Part shown: positions 40,718-53,423 of the stretch, one piece after another
Position numbering within the stretch: position 1 is the first letter of the stretch
How the letters are laid out: each line of letters starts with the position of its first letter
Assembly: GCA_029204225.1 (NCBI GenBank)
Contig: CM055100.1
Span: forward strand, 65,001-129,000
Direction: 5' to 3'
Length of the DNA: 64,000 nt
Source of the DNA: Diphasiastrum complanatum
Lineage: Eukaryota; Streptophyta; Lycopodiopsida; Lycopodiales; Lycopodiaceae
Notes under the pieces: generated by a model
Seen by the model: only the letters and a program-made list of their open reading frames with translations
Told to the model about the DNA's origin: nothing
Databases searched by the model: none
Position numbers and translations under genes: made by a program

Positions 40718-42684
40718 TTGACTTGGCAATTGAGCATGTGCCATCATGCATCTGGCTCCTTCGACAAGCATCCTATTTTTTCGTTCTGCAAACCATTGTA
40801 CTATGGTGATGGATACTTATATAGATTGGCACATTGTTATTCTGATATTAGTCAAGCCTTGAAAACCTCTGTTCTTGTCAATAAATCATTACTACAGCAT
40901 CATCACTTAGGACACTTGAATTATGCATCTGTATCGAACATGTCCAAACAATCCCTAGTACTTGATCTTGACTATCCAACCGACAAAGTCGACCTCCATG
41001 TCTGTCGTAGCTGCATCTTTGGAAAGCAGACTAGGATTCCATATAGACCAAGTTGTAGGCATGCAACAAACGGTCTATTAGATGTTGTTCATTCAGATAT
41101 ATGTGGACCTATGCAAACTCCATCATTGCTAGATGCAAAGTATTTCATTACTTTTATTGACGAATTGTTTAAGTCATTAAGCAGAAATCGGAGGCTTTCA
41201 ACAAGTTTCGACAATTCAAAGAGCATGCAGAAAATCAAACTGGTAAAAGAATCAAAGCACTGAGGTCCGACAACGAGGGAGAATACATTTCCATCGAATT
41301 CAAGGAGTGCTGCCTTAACAACAACATTGAGCAACAATACATTACCTCCTATTTACCTTAGACAACTGGTCTTGTTGAAAGAAAGAACAAAACCTTAGTC
41401 GAATCGGCAAAGTGTATGCTTGCGTATGCAACACTTCCAAAGTCCTTATGGACTGAAGCTGTTTCAACATCAATCTATATTCAGAACAGATGTCCTACTA
41501 AAGGTCTCTCAGCCAAAACACCATATGAAGTTTGGACAAGTACCAAACTTTCATTATCAAACTTACGAGTTTTTGGATGTACAGCTTATGCGCAGATTCC
41601 TCATGATCTCAAAAAGAAGATCAATTTTCAGACTATCAAATGTATTTTCATGAGCTACACTACTTCAGATCAAGCTTACAAGTTGTTTGATCCTATCAAG
41701 TCGAAGATATTCACTAGCCGGGATGTCATCTTCATTGAAGATTAGTTTATCGACCTCAAGAGAAAAGGCAAAGCCTATATAGCCGACTTGTCCGAGTCTT
41801 CCGACATATTGAACTTTCCAGTTCCTCAGTCGAATATTCCTATCAACGGTCCAAGCTCATCTACTCACGACGAACAACCTATCAGCAAGGAATCCAAAGA
41901 TGATGATGTTGCAGTTCAGCAACTACAGCATGATGAAAATAATTAACTTCCTTTATTATCCAGAAGACCATCAAGAACTAGCAGACCACCTAATAGATAT
42001 ATCGATGAGTCTGCAGCTTACCTTGTTCAAGAGTCGACGACTGTCGGAGAGGCACTCAGTCACAGCCCGATTTCGATCTCTAGAAAGAAGCTATGGATAA
42101 AGAGTATTCATCTCTTATCAAGAACCATACATTGACGAGATTACCTGCCAGCAGAAACATAGTTGATTGCAAATGGATTTTCAAAATCAAATACAAGGCA
42201 GACGGAAGCATCGACAAAAGAAAAGTTCGACTTGTTGCCAAAGAATTTTCTTAGGTATATAACGTTGATTATACTGAGACTTTCAGTCCAGTAGTTAAGC
42301 ATTCTTCTATATGACTTTTTCTATCATTTGCCACTACAACAGATTTGGAAATACATCAAATGGGTGTACAGATAGCATATCTTAACAGAGTTATCAAAGA
42401 GGACATTTACATGGTGCAATCTGAAGGTTAGAATATGTAAACACAATCATGTGTGTAAACTCCATAAAGCACTTTATGGCTTGAAGCAATCTACTCGAGC
42501 GTGGTTTCAAAGGATCAATACTTTTCTTATTGATCACGGCTACACACCAAGCTCTTCAGATTCCAATGTTTACTTCAAGGTAGTGCAACAGTCTTTTATC
42601 ATCATCACTTTGTATGTGACGACACACTACTTTTCAACAATTTTGAGACTATCATGTTCTCTTAAAATGGATTTAAGAGAATAA
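40718..42684 (+). pseudogene. Ty1/copia fragment: GAG-pre-integrase, integrase, RT start
   Basis: Plus-strand frame 40718-41263 has the GAG-pre-integrase domain (LLQHHHLGHLNYASVSNMSK, CRSCIFGKQTRIPY) and the start of the integrase core (LLDVVHSDICGPMQTPSLLD, YFITFIDE). A deletion or frameshift near 41165 leads to IKALRSDNEGEY, and 41416-41745 holds the end of the core (LAYATLPKSLWTEAVSTSIY, LRVFGCTAYAQIPHD). RT pieces follow in several frames (VDYTETFSPVVKH-like near 42265, KLHKALYGLKQSTRAWFQRI at 42454). Many stops. It starts within three bases of the minus-strand copia at 39990-40715, giving a head-to-head arrangement. Confidence 0.82.
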
Positions 42685-44864
42685 TGAAGGATTTTGAGTT
42701 GAGTATGCCAAGAACTTGGCTCTACCTCCATGATCTTGATGATATCTCCATGATTAACTATGCCAATCCCTTGCCTTCAAGGACCTTTGCTCACAGAGAG
42801 CAACACCAAATGGATTGATAAATGCATGAGATATGTCACTCTTCTCACCTTTCCTTTCTTTGCCAATGAACTTGAGCTTTGATGGCTCCAAGTTTTTTTG
42901 GAGTCCTCGGGTCTTGAGCTTGCTCCTCCACTTGGCTTGACTCCAAACCATCAATGATTGAACATGTTGATTCATACATGCTTCTTCAAGTTTGCAAGTC
43001 TTCCACTCATGAAAAACCATATTTCCACCATTACATGTAAATTTTACAATCTCTATTTGAAGAGCAACAAACTACCATTACTCTTATCATTGGTGTAGAA
43101 TTTTCTTTGGTCCTTACATTGAAATAATTATGCACAAAGCATGTGGACACAGATTTTCAAACTACCATCACTCCTATCATTGATGTAGGATTTTCTTTGG
43201 TCCTTACATTGGAATGATCATGCACAAAGCATGTGGACACAAAGATTTTCAAAACAAATGATGTTTCATCTTTTATGACTCTATTCAAACTATTACAAAA
43301 ATAGTTATCCACTGAAATTGTAATATCAACAATAAATGTAAATTGGAAAGCATTCAAGTTTATTGTCTTGTCATATAAAGTACTAAACATCATTATCTTA
43401 AAGATAAAAAACAAGCCACTTCATGTCTACTAATACTATCCAAGAAGGATAGAAATTAGAGGTTGTACAAAGCCCAAAAAGGGCTGAAAATTACCTTTTT
43501 CATGCTTTTGGGAGGATTTTTTGCTACAAATCCACGAGAGAATCATGCATGGAGTCAATCTAGCTTGTTTTTTAATTTCTCTTGGCCTTCCCAACAAGCT
43601 ATCAGACCAGTAAATTGGTTGACGGGGCTTGTGCCTCGTCTCCATGACGTTTGTTGTAAAGCGCCCTCCCACCTTTATAAGCATTATATTGATAGTGAGT
43701 AAGTTTGTTAGCAAACCTGGCTTATGCATATCAAAATAATCTCCAATAACTACATGGAATGATCCTTGCTCTTACTAGTTCGCACATTTATGAGAGGCCT
43801 CAATTTTAGATGCTAGATGAGATTTTGTTCTCGGGAATGATGCCTTTTGAGCTATTTTATTCAAGAGCCCAGGAGCTTTTACTAATTATTTAATTTATGT
43901 AATTAGAAGCTTTTTTATGGTGATTTTTCAAATTATTATTCGATAAGTCTATTATACATTCACAAAGACTCTGTCCTTATTATCAACATGATTCTAATAT
44001 TTATTGGCATCCTACATGATTTGGCATCAATAATTTGATTTCAAGTCATCCCAACTGTTCGGCCTGATTTTTATGCTTTACAGAATTTGGTACAATTGGT
44101 ATGGTTTCTCTTTACTTGTAGCTAAAGAAAAACTAGAGAGGTAGGAATGAGCACAAAGCGAGGTTTTACCCTGCCTTTTGAGAATTCCTCTCTCCCTAAC
44201 TACCAAGAACCTGAGCAAGTTGTTATGTGTTAAATATGTAGGGCTCTGCAACAAAAATTATCTTCTAGTACTTGGTTTAGACTTCCTTTCGTCTCCACAA
44301 GGTCAAGTTTCAACTCTGATCACCACACGATTGAGGACGTACAAAAGAGAAACGAAAGTAATCTTTCTAAATATGGATGTGCAATACAAGTAACCACACT
44401 TGTTATGCCTATCTTATACTTTCAAGAAAAATATATGAGCATAGCAACATGCCCATAAAAATTTGCAATTTGAAGTTATGTTGAGCTTCACAGGTCCGAG
44501 TCATTGGCAACTTTAATATGCTTAATTATCGCCCCATGATTGTTTAGTATGATACAAGACAAATCCTTGTGGCTTATGCAGCTTACTAGAGCACTCACAT
44601 GCATACGCAATGCTCTTGTTTTTCAAAGCCCAACTGGTGAGTTAGAACTCAACAGCTTCAATATTACAAAGCATTTAATAAATTAAAAGACTGATTTTCT
44701 GCTTGGCAGACAACATTCAGCTCACTTGAGTTCGATACGGTTGCAAAAACTGTGTATACGGTTGAAGTCGAGGCCTTTGAAGAAAGATGGCCTTTGTATA
44801 GACGTGGATTTCTTAGAGCAACGTGGAACCCAGAAATAGATGTCAAAGTGAAAATTGGTGTTTT
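42685..44864. other. Unassigned DNA and 3' flank of the ABC transporter gene
   Basis: No gene supported. It contains a 90-bp tandem duplication (43071-43250). The last few hundred bases before 44865 should include the 3' untranslated region of the transporter gene, which is transcribed towards lower coordinates. I did not find an unambiguous poly(A) signal. Confidence 0.5.
43071..43250. repeat. 90-bp tandem duplication, two copies
   Basis: ACTACCATTACTCTTATCATTGG at 43071 and ACTACCATCACTCCTATCAT at 43161 start two units. Both continue through TTTTCTTTGGTCCTTACATT and GCACAAAGCATGTGGACACA. About eight differences by eye. Confidence 0.85.
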
Positions 44865-47800
44865 TCACCTGTGCTGAAAGTTCAGAAACTTGATGCAAAA
44901 TGCGAACACAAATGCGAACAAGACTGTGAACCCAATAACGATTACTGAAACCACAGGCAGAAAGTCATGGTGGTACCCAAAATAACTCTCAACGTACTGA
45001 TTGATAGGTTCCATAGTAGATCCATTAGGTCCAGCTATCTCTATCTTGTCAGTTATGTCGCCGTATTGAGATGCAAACAGGCCATAAATAGTATAAGAAA
45101 CTGGACAAATCCAGTAATACCAGATCCACCATGCTGGAATTTTCTGCCAAAATGAAAAAGTATTTGTCAGTCCAGCATCGACATCTTATCAGTCCAATAC
45201 TCAAAAGTAAATCTGCTAATTGGAATGGATGTGGGGGAGCCACAATAAACTAGACAGAAAGCATTTCTGCACAAAAACAATAGCTGAAAGAAGGGTGGTG
45301 AATCTTTACCGGTTTTGGGATCATGAAGCCGGCAAAGAGGTTGAAGATGGAGTAGAATGTGGATGCTACAATCGCAGCAACTTGATGGTTTGGTGTAATT
45401 GACACGGCCATCATTCCATAGTATGTGAAATACAAGAGGCATGTGAACATGAAGAACAGATACCAGAAAAACTTGGTTGCTGTCCATTGAAAATTGATCA
45501 TTGAGTAGGTTATGCATCCATACAAAATCACTTGTATGAGAGTGTAAGGAATCTCGATCGTGACCTGCTTAGTTCACCCATCTACCCTCATTAACTCTGC
45601 TGAATCTGAAAAGAGAGATATTTTGCAATCCATTCTAGGTGAAAAAATACACACCTGTGCCAGAGCAAAGGGTAGGGCTGAGTACAATCCTGCTGCTCGT
45701 TCTCTGTAGAACACTGTACGCTCCGTAGCTACAATAGGTTGAACCATTGAGCAGTTGCTGATTCCGATAAAAATGACAGACCCATACATAGCACCCAAGA
45801 CTGTGAACAGGTCTTGCTGATTATGCCTGATTCAGATAACATCCAGTGTAAATAGTATCAAGGATTAGCTTGTTCATGATTGTCATGTAAGTGTGGCAGT
45901 TGAAAGATAAGAAAGCAGCATAATTCTCATACCTTTTGGGACCAACTTTCCAGAATATGGAGCCAAAGACCAGTGAAGCCACGAGTGTGAAGATAAAGCG
46001 AGCACCATTGTAGTCAGGACTTCGCCAATATGTCAGTTGTTGCTTCCAGTAGCATGATGTGAATTGTCCCAAAAATGACTCAGAATATTGAGTAGGGAAG
46101 TAGAGATCCTCACTACCTTCAGCTGGGACACTCAACTCTTTGACAAGGGCTTTAGTGCGCCTGAAAGAGAGATCCTTTTATAGTTAGAAACATGCTAGCA
46201 GGTATGCACAAGTTAAAAGCACCACATATTGGATAGTTTAGTGGTTTTCCACATTGCAAGTAGAATTCTTTTATACTTTTTTACTCAGCATGGGGCACCA
46301 CTCACTGAAAGAGAGAAGATTCCTTATATATGTCTGCAAAGTCTATCCCCAACTGCTGTTCAGCTGCAACTGAGGACACTTCGAGCATCCATGTCGCAGG
46401 ATTGTCACCATCTTTGATTTTAAGAACTCCTGGTACATCCTGAACATCATAGAGGGACAACAGCCTTAATAAATAATTATTTTCACTGTTCTGATGCCAC
46501 AAAAATTTCAAGGTGTCTCCCCCTAGGCAGCTATGGATCTCAGAATTGAAACTCTTTGAACAACTTTCCTTACCTCGAAATACTTGATAAGTTTTTTGGA
46601 GTGGCGACCAAGTGAGCCGGTATAGATTACTTGTCCCCCTTGCTTCATCAACAATAGCTACAAGTGGACCCAAGCATTCAGTACAGGGACACTAAGATAT
46701 AAATTGGTAAACTATAACTATTGCAATGAATAAAAAAGATATCATAAAGAGCGGGCTATGGATTTCTCTAGTAAACTGCTGACCTCATCAAAAGATTCAA
46801 AAATGTCAATGCTAGGCTGGTGAATGGTGCAGACAACTGTGCGGCCAGTGTCAACAGTGTTACGCACAGCCCTCATCACAATAGCAGCAGCTCTTGCATC
46901 CAGTCCAGATGTTGGCTCATCCATAAAGATGATGGAAGGATTTGCAACAAGCTCGACAGCAATGGTTAATCTCTTGCGTTGTTCTATGGAGAGGCCAGTG
47001 ACACCAGGGAGGCCAACAATTCCATCTCGTAAACCATCAAGTTCAACAAGTTCCAATACTTCATCGACAAAGCTCTGCAGGCACAGAATTTCTGTTAAAA
47101 CAACTTCGTTCACATTTTTTTTTGTAGAAAACTACAACAGAATTTGTGACGTCTGAGATCATAAAAAGACTGTACCTGCTTTATTTCTGCATCAATATCA
47201 GCCGGAAGTCGCAGCCACGCAGAAAAAACTAGAGACTCACAAACTGTAAGTTGAGGAGAATGAATATCGGTTTGCTCACAGTAGCCTGAAATTCGTGCAA
47301 ACGTTGCCTGAATTTTAGGAAATCCCGAAATCCACATGCTACCCTCAATGTAACCGCCTGTTTTCCTTCCAGCCAGGACATCCATCAGCGTGGTCTTCCC
47401 AGCTCCACTGATTCCCATTAAAGCTGTCAGAACCCCAGGACGAAATGAACCTGTTACATCTCTTAGCAATTGCAGCCTTGACTCTGTAACCCCTTGCTCC
47501 TTCATGGCCTGAAACAGGCCAAGCATATGCACATCAGCTATTTCCTTGATAATGTACCACTTTTAAGAAAGATAGATTGGTGACTGAATTGGTTGATGAT
47601 TCATACCACAGGCATATCAACATAATAGTTTACGCCTTCGAATACCATTGCCAGAGGTTTGAAAGGCAGTATCATTCCTCTTCTAGGTGCAACTCCTGCA
47701 GAATTTTCACTAACTCTAAAGCTTGCACCATCCACACTCAGAGAGGAGCGTCTTTTACTCAACTGCATTTCCAAATCACCTGTATATCCATCTCAATTAA

Positions 47801-50800
47801 TAGAACATATGCTGTGAAACTTAAACCTATGCAAAGGAAGATAAATCAACAACCTCCTTACCGCCATTGTTATCAGTCAGTACATGACTTAAAAGCTTCC
47901 TCGAAGGCAAAGGTATTGATGAACCAGAAACTGCCGCCTCAGGAATAACTGCTTGAGGTGTGCCCAAAGCTGAATCATGGACCAAAACAAAAATAGAAAC
48001 TGAAGGATGTGCAAACATGTAGAGCAAGAGTCTTGGTTGATTGATTAGCAGTCTATGTATGAAGTATACAGAATCTTATGTCATAGAATACAAGCTTTAA
48101 ATGCAGAAATCAAACTAAATTGCAATTAAATATTTGTTTTGAGTTGTCAGATGACTCACGCTTCAAATAGGTTAAGACCAGTGTGAACAAGGTGTTGAAT
48201 AGAATCACAAATCCCAACAGACCTCCTATACCAATCCAGTACCAATATTCCTTGTGAAATACAGACCGATTTATGAGCGCTTGAATGCCTAAAGTGTGAT
48301 TACTGCCAGGGATGGACTGCCAAAATTTATAAACCCAGCATCTCAGCTAACAGTATTACAAAGAGGATCGGCAATTGACAAACTTAAGAAATAAACAATT
48401 GAAGTAGTTATTAGGTCAAGACCAGGTGTGAATAAAATTGGAAGTAGGTAATTAAAGTCTCACATCCAAGGAAATGCTCTCAAAGATTGCTTAATGTTGA
48501 TGAAGGGTTGCACTAAATTCGCACCTTGTCCCATTCAGATGCAAGAAACTCGTTAGTTGTCAGTGCTATGTTTCCATATGTCAGGGGTGAAATCCAGTAT
48601 CCCCATATCCACCACTTGGGTATTGAACCTGCAGTACAGTTCTTTAGCTATATAAGAATTGACTGTCAAATTTTAGGGAAGATGAATAGATAGAAAGAAA
48701 ATTTTCAGCTATGAAGTCCTTAGAAATATAGAATGCACCTCTAGGAATAATAAATCCTCCCAGCATGAAGACAACAAGTAGACCAAATGAACCTCCTGTA
48801 TTGGCTAAAACCATGCTGCGGCAGAGGCCAGCAATAAGACGAAACAGGGATGATGACATTTGACTCACAAGGAAAAGTGCGAGGTAGTGCTTAAAAAACC
48901 TGATATGGATAGAAAAACAAATGTAAGATTTGATTTCTCCACTTCAACTCCAACCTTCTTAAGACTATTGTGGAGGGAACAGAAGAGATTACGGTAGATA
49001 ACTTTAAGAGTACATAATATAAGCAGATTCAGAACAGAACAGATGACACCATGATCAATATTCCTAACCTGCTTGCGCTTGGGGCAAGTCCAATGACATA
49101 GTATGTAACGACAGACCAGACACCAGTTGAAAGCAAGGATTCCGGAATCCTCAATACCAACAAAGGTAGACTGAATGCCCATCCTGGATAAAAAAGTAGA
49201 TCCCGTTGTTTGAAGTACACAGGTAATCGGAAGATTGTCAATGCAAGTTCTGAGTAACCGTTAAACATGATAATAAGGAGAGTGAAGATCAGGACTCCAA
49301 AATATAGATTTGCATCTTGCAAATTGTCTCGGTGCATCTTTGTCCTTAAAAACACAGTCATAGTGATGCAGCTCATGATCAGGATCTGTAACAATCAGCC
49401 CTCCTAGTTAGTATTGTACCCTTTCAACATTTATGGCCATTTTCTTGGAAATGAAAAAAAAATAAGCTTTACTTTTCATAGCTCATAAGGAAAACGAATC
49501 AAAAAACGTTTCGTCCAGTTTTTCACCTGGACAGTTTTGAAGATATACACAAATGCATTGCGCTTCAGAAGGAGTTTTTCTCTTTTGAATGACACTATGA
49601 AGAGCTTCCATTTGCTTATGGAATACTTGGTAAATACAAGTGCAGCATTGTGGTTCTTTGATTTATCAAATATTTGTGCTAGTTCAGAGGCTAACTTTTG
49701 GCCGACAGGAAACTGCTCAAACCTTTCAGCAAACTCCTCTACAGAAATGTATCTGTAAGGTTTGGTTTTGTCGATCCAATATTGCTCTTGATCTTTATGC
49801 GAGGTTACCTACAAGGCAGTCAAGACATGATTACTCAATCTTCAATGAGATGTTGGCAGCAGAGCGATGTGTAAGGCTCAGTCATCATGATCAGCGAAAA
49901 GATACCTGCTTTGAATAGAATTGAAGGCATTAAAATTTTTGACCTCTTGTAAGAAGTCGGCTGTTCCCTTCCGCTCAGGGCACTTAAAGCCGCAAGTCTG
50001 AAAGAACTCGCAAACATGTTCACGGGGACCTTGATAGACAATCTGTCCCTCTGAAAGTAGAACAATATCGTCAAAAAGTTCAAATGTCTCTGGTGCAGGT
50101 TGGAGAAGGGACATAAAAATTGTGCTCTCAAGAATATGAACAAACTGTTGAAGGCATTTCACTATTTGAAAAGTTGTTGAGCTGTCAAGGCCAGTAGATA
50201 TTTCATCCATGAAAAGTGTCTTTGTGGGACCAACAATCATTTCTCCTGCACAAATTCAATTAGAGTTATCTGTAGCATTCCATCTCAGCATAAGACCCTG
50301 TACACTGAGCTTTTTCAGTTGCATGAACACGGCTATCCAATCACAATACTACAGGAGGCTGTAGATTTATTATACCAGTTGTAACCCTCTTCCTTTGACC
50401 ACCCGAAATTCCTCTTCGCATCTCATCACCCACAAGAATGTCTGCACAAATATCGAGGCCAAGTAGCTGCCAAGGAGTAGTTTGATTGATATTAGTAACA
50501 TGAATCACTATCAAACCTTTATGAGCCTGAAATTCAAGCACAAGAACAACCTCTTCAATGCAGTGGGAATTTGAATCTTTGGTTGCAAATGTAGAAAGAA
50601 AAATGGTATGAACAGCGATATGCCCACTTTGTTCAAACATGGCAATATCTTTGGTATCAACCATGAGATATTACAAGGAAATAAGTCGTGGGCATAAAGA
50701 GCATACCTTCAAGTTGTAATCCGTTACAATGCTGCTCTGCACATCTTCAATAGCCGTGGCCTGCACAACAATACCACTAGTTAATTTATGTGGAGCAATG

Positions 50801-53283
50801 AATCCACGTAACAGGCCATTTCATGCATTCTGAGATCTACAGGAATGTAAGACACTTACTTTCATGTAGAAATCAACTTCTGCCTCTGGGAAAATTCCTG
50901 CTTGTTTTTCTCGTTTAGCTAGTTCTGAGAGCAATTCTGTAAGCCATGATGTCAATAGCACTGATCAATGGAAAATAGAAATAGTAATACATGAAGGGCA
51001 GTTTAATCGATTGAATTTGTACGTGAAGTTCAGTGAAACACCAATGGGAACCAAAAGAACTTGGGAAGCAGGTCAATATCAAATTCGCATGGCCTAACTT
51101 GGTGCAGGAATAGATGTACAAAAATGAACTCCACTCACCATATCTGGTACCAACACCTTGGCAACAGGCTGAGAACTCCAATGTTTCTCGTACAGTCATC
51201 TCCCCCATATGTAAGTCATACTGGCTGATATATGCAGATGTCTTTTGAGGCACAAACTCATCTAACTCATGACCATTGTACATGACTCTACCATAAACCT
51301 GAACAAATTTTCATCAATAATGTAACTACATTAGATTCTGTTGATAGTATCACAAACAAATATCACGTTCTACCAAAAACTGCTCACCTTCAAACCTGGG
51401 TCAAGCTTCCCAGCTAAGGCTAAAAGTAGGGTGGTTTTCCCAGAACTCGGTGGACCCAGTAGTAGGGTCATCCTGACAATTTCAAAAACAAATTAGTGCA
51501 CCATAGGGAAGAAGTCTGCCATATCAATTAGGCATCCCAAGTTCATGCCGTGAGTGCTCAGAAAAAAGAATGGAGTGGGCACCACTACCATTGCTCAAAA
51601 ACAAGAAAAGCACTCGAAAATTTGTGGCATGAGAGTTTAAACCTAAACTAAGTGTTACCTTCCAGGTCTGATGATGCCCTTAATGTTCTTGAGAATTTGA
51701 AGCTTCATTTGTTTGGCAAGATTTATACCCAGCTTGCTCAGCAGCATCTGTAACAAGGTGATGTGATATCAAAAAACATTAAGCAGATCCTTCCTCAAAT
51801 TAGAAGTTCAAAAATTAAATAGTCAGCCAATTAAATAGAATTGCAAGTTTCATGACAGTTTTCATCTAATAGCAAGCAAATCCAATAGTCTCATCACGTT
51901 AAAGAGGACATCTCAGACTGGCTTAAATGGACAAAGCTAGTTGAACTGCGGTCTTATGACTTGCAAATTGCAGATTTCGAGGTTTACAATGTACACGTGT
52001 TGATACTAAAAGATGCACATAGACGAACCTCAAAAGTGTTTCTTGCTGCATTCCACAGAGTTGGCAAAGCTCTTCCTCCCACCTGGCACTTTGCACTTAC
52101 ACTAAGACTTTCGAATCGCACTTCAATTGTTGGTACTTCAATGCCCACTCTGAAAGGTTGACCATGGCACACTGACTCGCACATCACACAATAGAGGAAA
52201 GAAAGCATGCCAGAGTGAAATATAAGATTGACTAACATAGGCTAACCAGTTGTTAAACTTTTGAGGTGGGTACATGAATAGAAGGGAAGTGGAAGCACTT
52301 GATGTTTTGCAGATAGCAAATCCATCCTCGTTGTATACACCCTAGCATGGAAATGAATACTTTATGGAATAGCTAAATGGCATGGGCGCTGACTAAAGTA
52401 CCAGCTTCAAATAATTTGACGAAATCTACAAGAACTTGGATGCAGGTGTTGTCTGTCAGAAAACTTGCTTCATTTTGTAGCAGTGTAGCTGCGCACATCA
52501 CAAAAGGCCCTTGCACCAACCAGCTAGAGCCACAGAGAGGCCTAGTGTATCCCATAAGCACATGCAAAAATATGAATAGGCTGCACACAAGGAGTGATTC
52601 AAAGATGTGACAATTCCTTCGGGGAGTTACTTATACTGCTTGGTGGGTGGCTAGAAGACCGGGTTGGAAATGCTCGGACCCGGTTGTTGATTTTCTCCAC
52701 GGATTGTGTAGGCAAAGTGTTCAAAACTTTACTCTTGACTTGCTAGGTTTCATATAATTCCAAATGGTCTCCTGGAGTTGAATCCTTAGGTGGGGTTTGT
52801 AAGCTTTGCTCAATAGAATTGGGCTTAGTAGTTGAAAAGAAAAATGCACTTAAGTCCTTGGATGGGCTTTGTGAGCTTTGCTCAGTGCTGCTCCATAGAA
52901 TTGGGTCTAGTGCTCGAAAAAGGATGCAGCAAAGGCTCTCTCACATACCTGTCAATTCTCTGGCGAAGCTTTCTCAGGAATTTCTCGTTGTCTTCATCTG
53001 CCACCTTCAAAAGCGCTTCGATCAGATTATGCCTGTCTGCAGTACCCAGCTTCCTCAAATCCAACTGCTGCAAAACAAGCTTCTCTTCGGGTGTGTATTG
53101 TTTCAAAATTGCTGTGCGCAGGCGTTCATATGTGGGCAGCTTCTCCAGCGCTGCCCATGTCAGAGCTTCTTCGTCATCTATTTCAGTCCTCGAGCCCGAT
53201 GCCCGCTGAAATACATTGTCTACCCTAGATCCGCCTGCGCTTATCCTGCCGGAGTTGCGATAGTTCATGATGGACTGCGCCAT
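44865..53283 (-). CDS. ABCG: PDR-type (full-size ABCG) ABC transporter
   Basis: Spliced CDS of 24 exons on the minus strand: 53283-52949, 52149-52029, 51747-51659, 51472-51388, 51298-51139, 50936-50860, 50760-50707, 50466-50376, 50245-49944, 49808-49527, 49385-49069, 48899-48739, 48628-48525, 48316-48160, 47969-47862, 47779-47607, 47508-47176, 47074-46784, 46657-46574, 46439-46306, 46160-45933, 45826-45655, 45564-45310, 45143-44865. Every intron is GT-AG. The exons sum to 4392 bases, 1463 residues plus TGA, the usual PDR length. Motifs: Walker [10 protein letters not shown] (~188-196), signature [13 protein letters not shown] (~327), Walker B TLFMDE (~347-352), second Walker [10 protein letters not shown] (~904-912), signature LSIEQRKR (~1011) and Walker B IIFMDE (~1031-1036). 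Membrane blocks follow each ATPase domain (~530-780 and ~1170-1463), in the order NBD-TMD-NBD-TMD. Members pump hormones, terpenoids and other hydrophobic compounds across the plasma membrane; the substrate cannot be read from sequence. An in-frame ATG 38 codons upstream is an alternative start. Confidence 0.95.
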
Positions 53284-53398
53284 CCTGCACAGCAACCCAA
53301 AACCAGCACGCCGCAGGCCTTGTTTCACAAAATGGGCTCGTGAGATCACGGCTGCATCACAGCCAAAAAGCTGAGCAATGCTCTCTCGATCGATCACT

Positions 53399-53423
53399 CG
53401 CTCTCTCTCTCTCTCTCTCTCTC
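53399..53423. repeat. (CT)n microsatellite in the transporter 5' leader
   Basis: About twelve CT units, reading (GA)n on the transcribed strand, about 115-140 bases upstream of the chosen ATG. GA/CT runs are common in plant 5' leaders and core promoters. It directly abuts the upstream in-frame ATG at 53397. Confidence 0.9.

Noticed and set aside
43436-43729. 97-codon minus-strand ORF near the transporter 3' end
   Set aside because: No recognisable motif and no splice link to the transporter. The neighbouring sequence has no coding trace.
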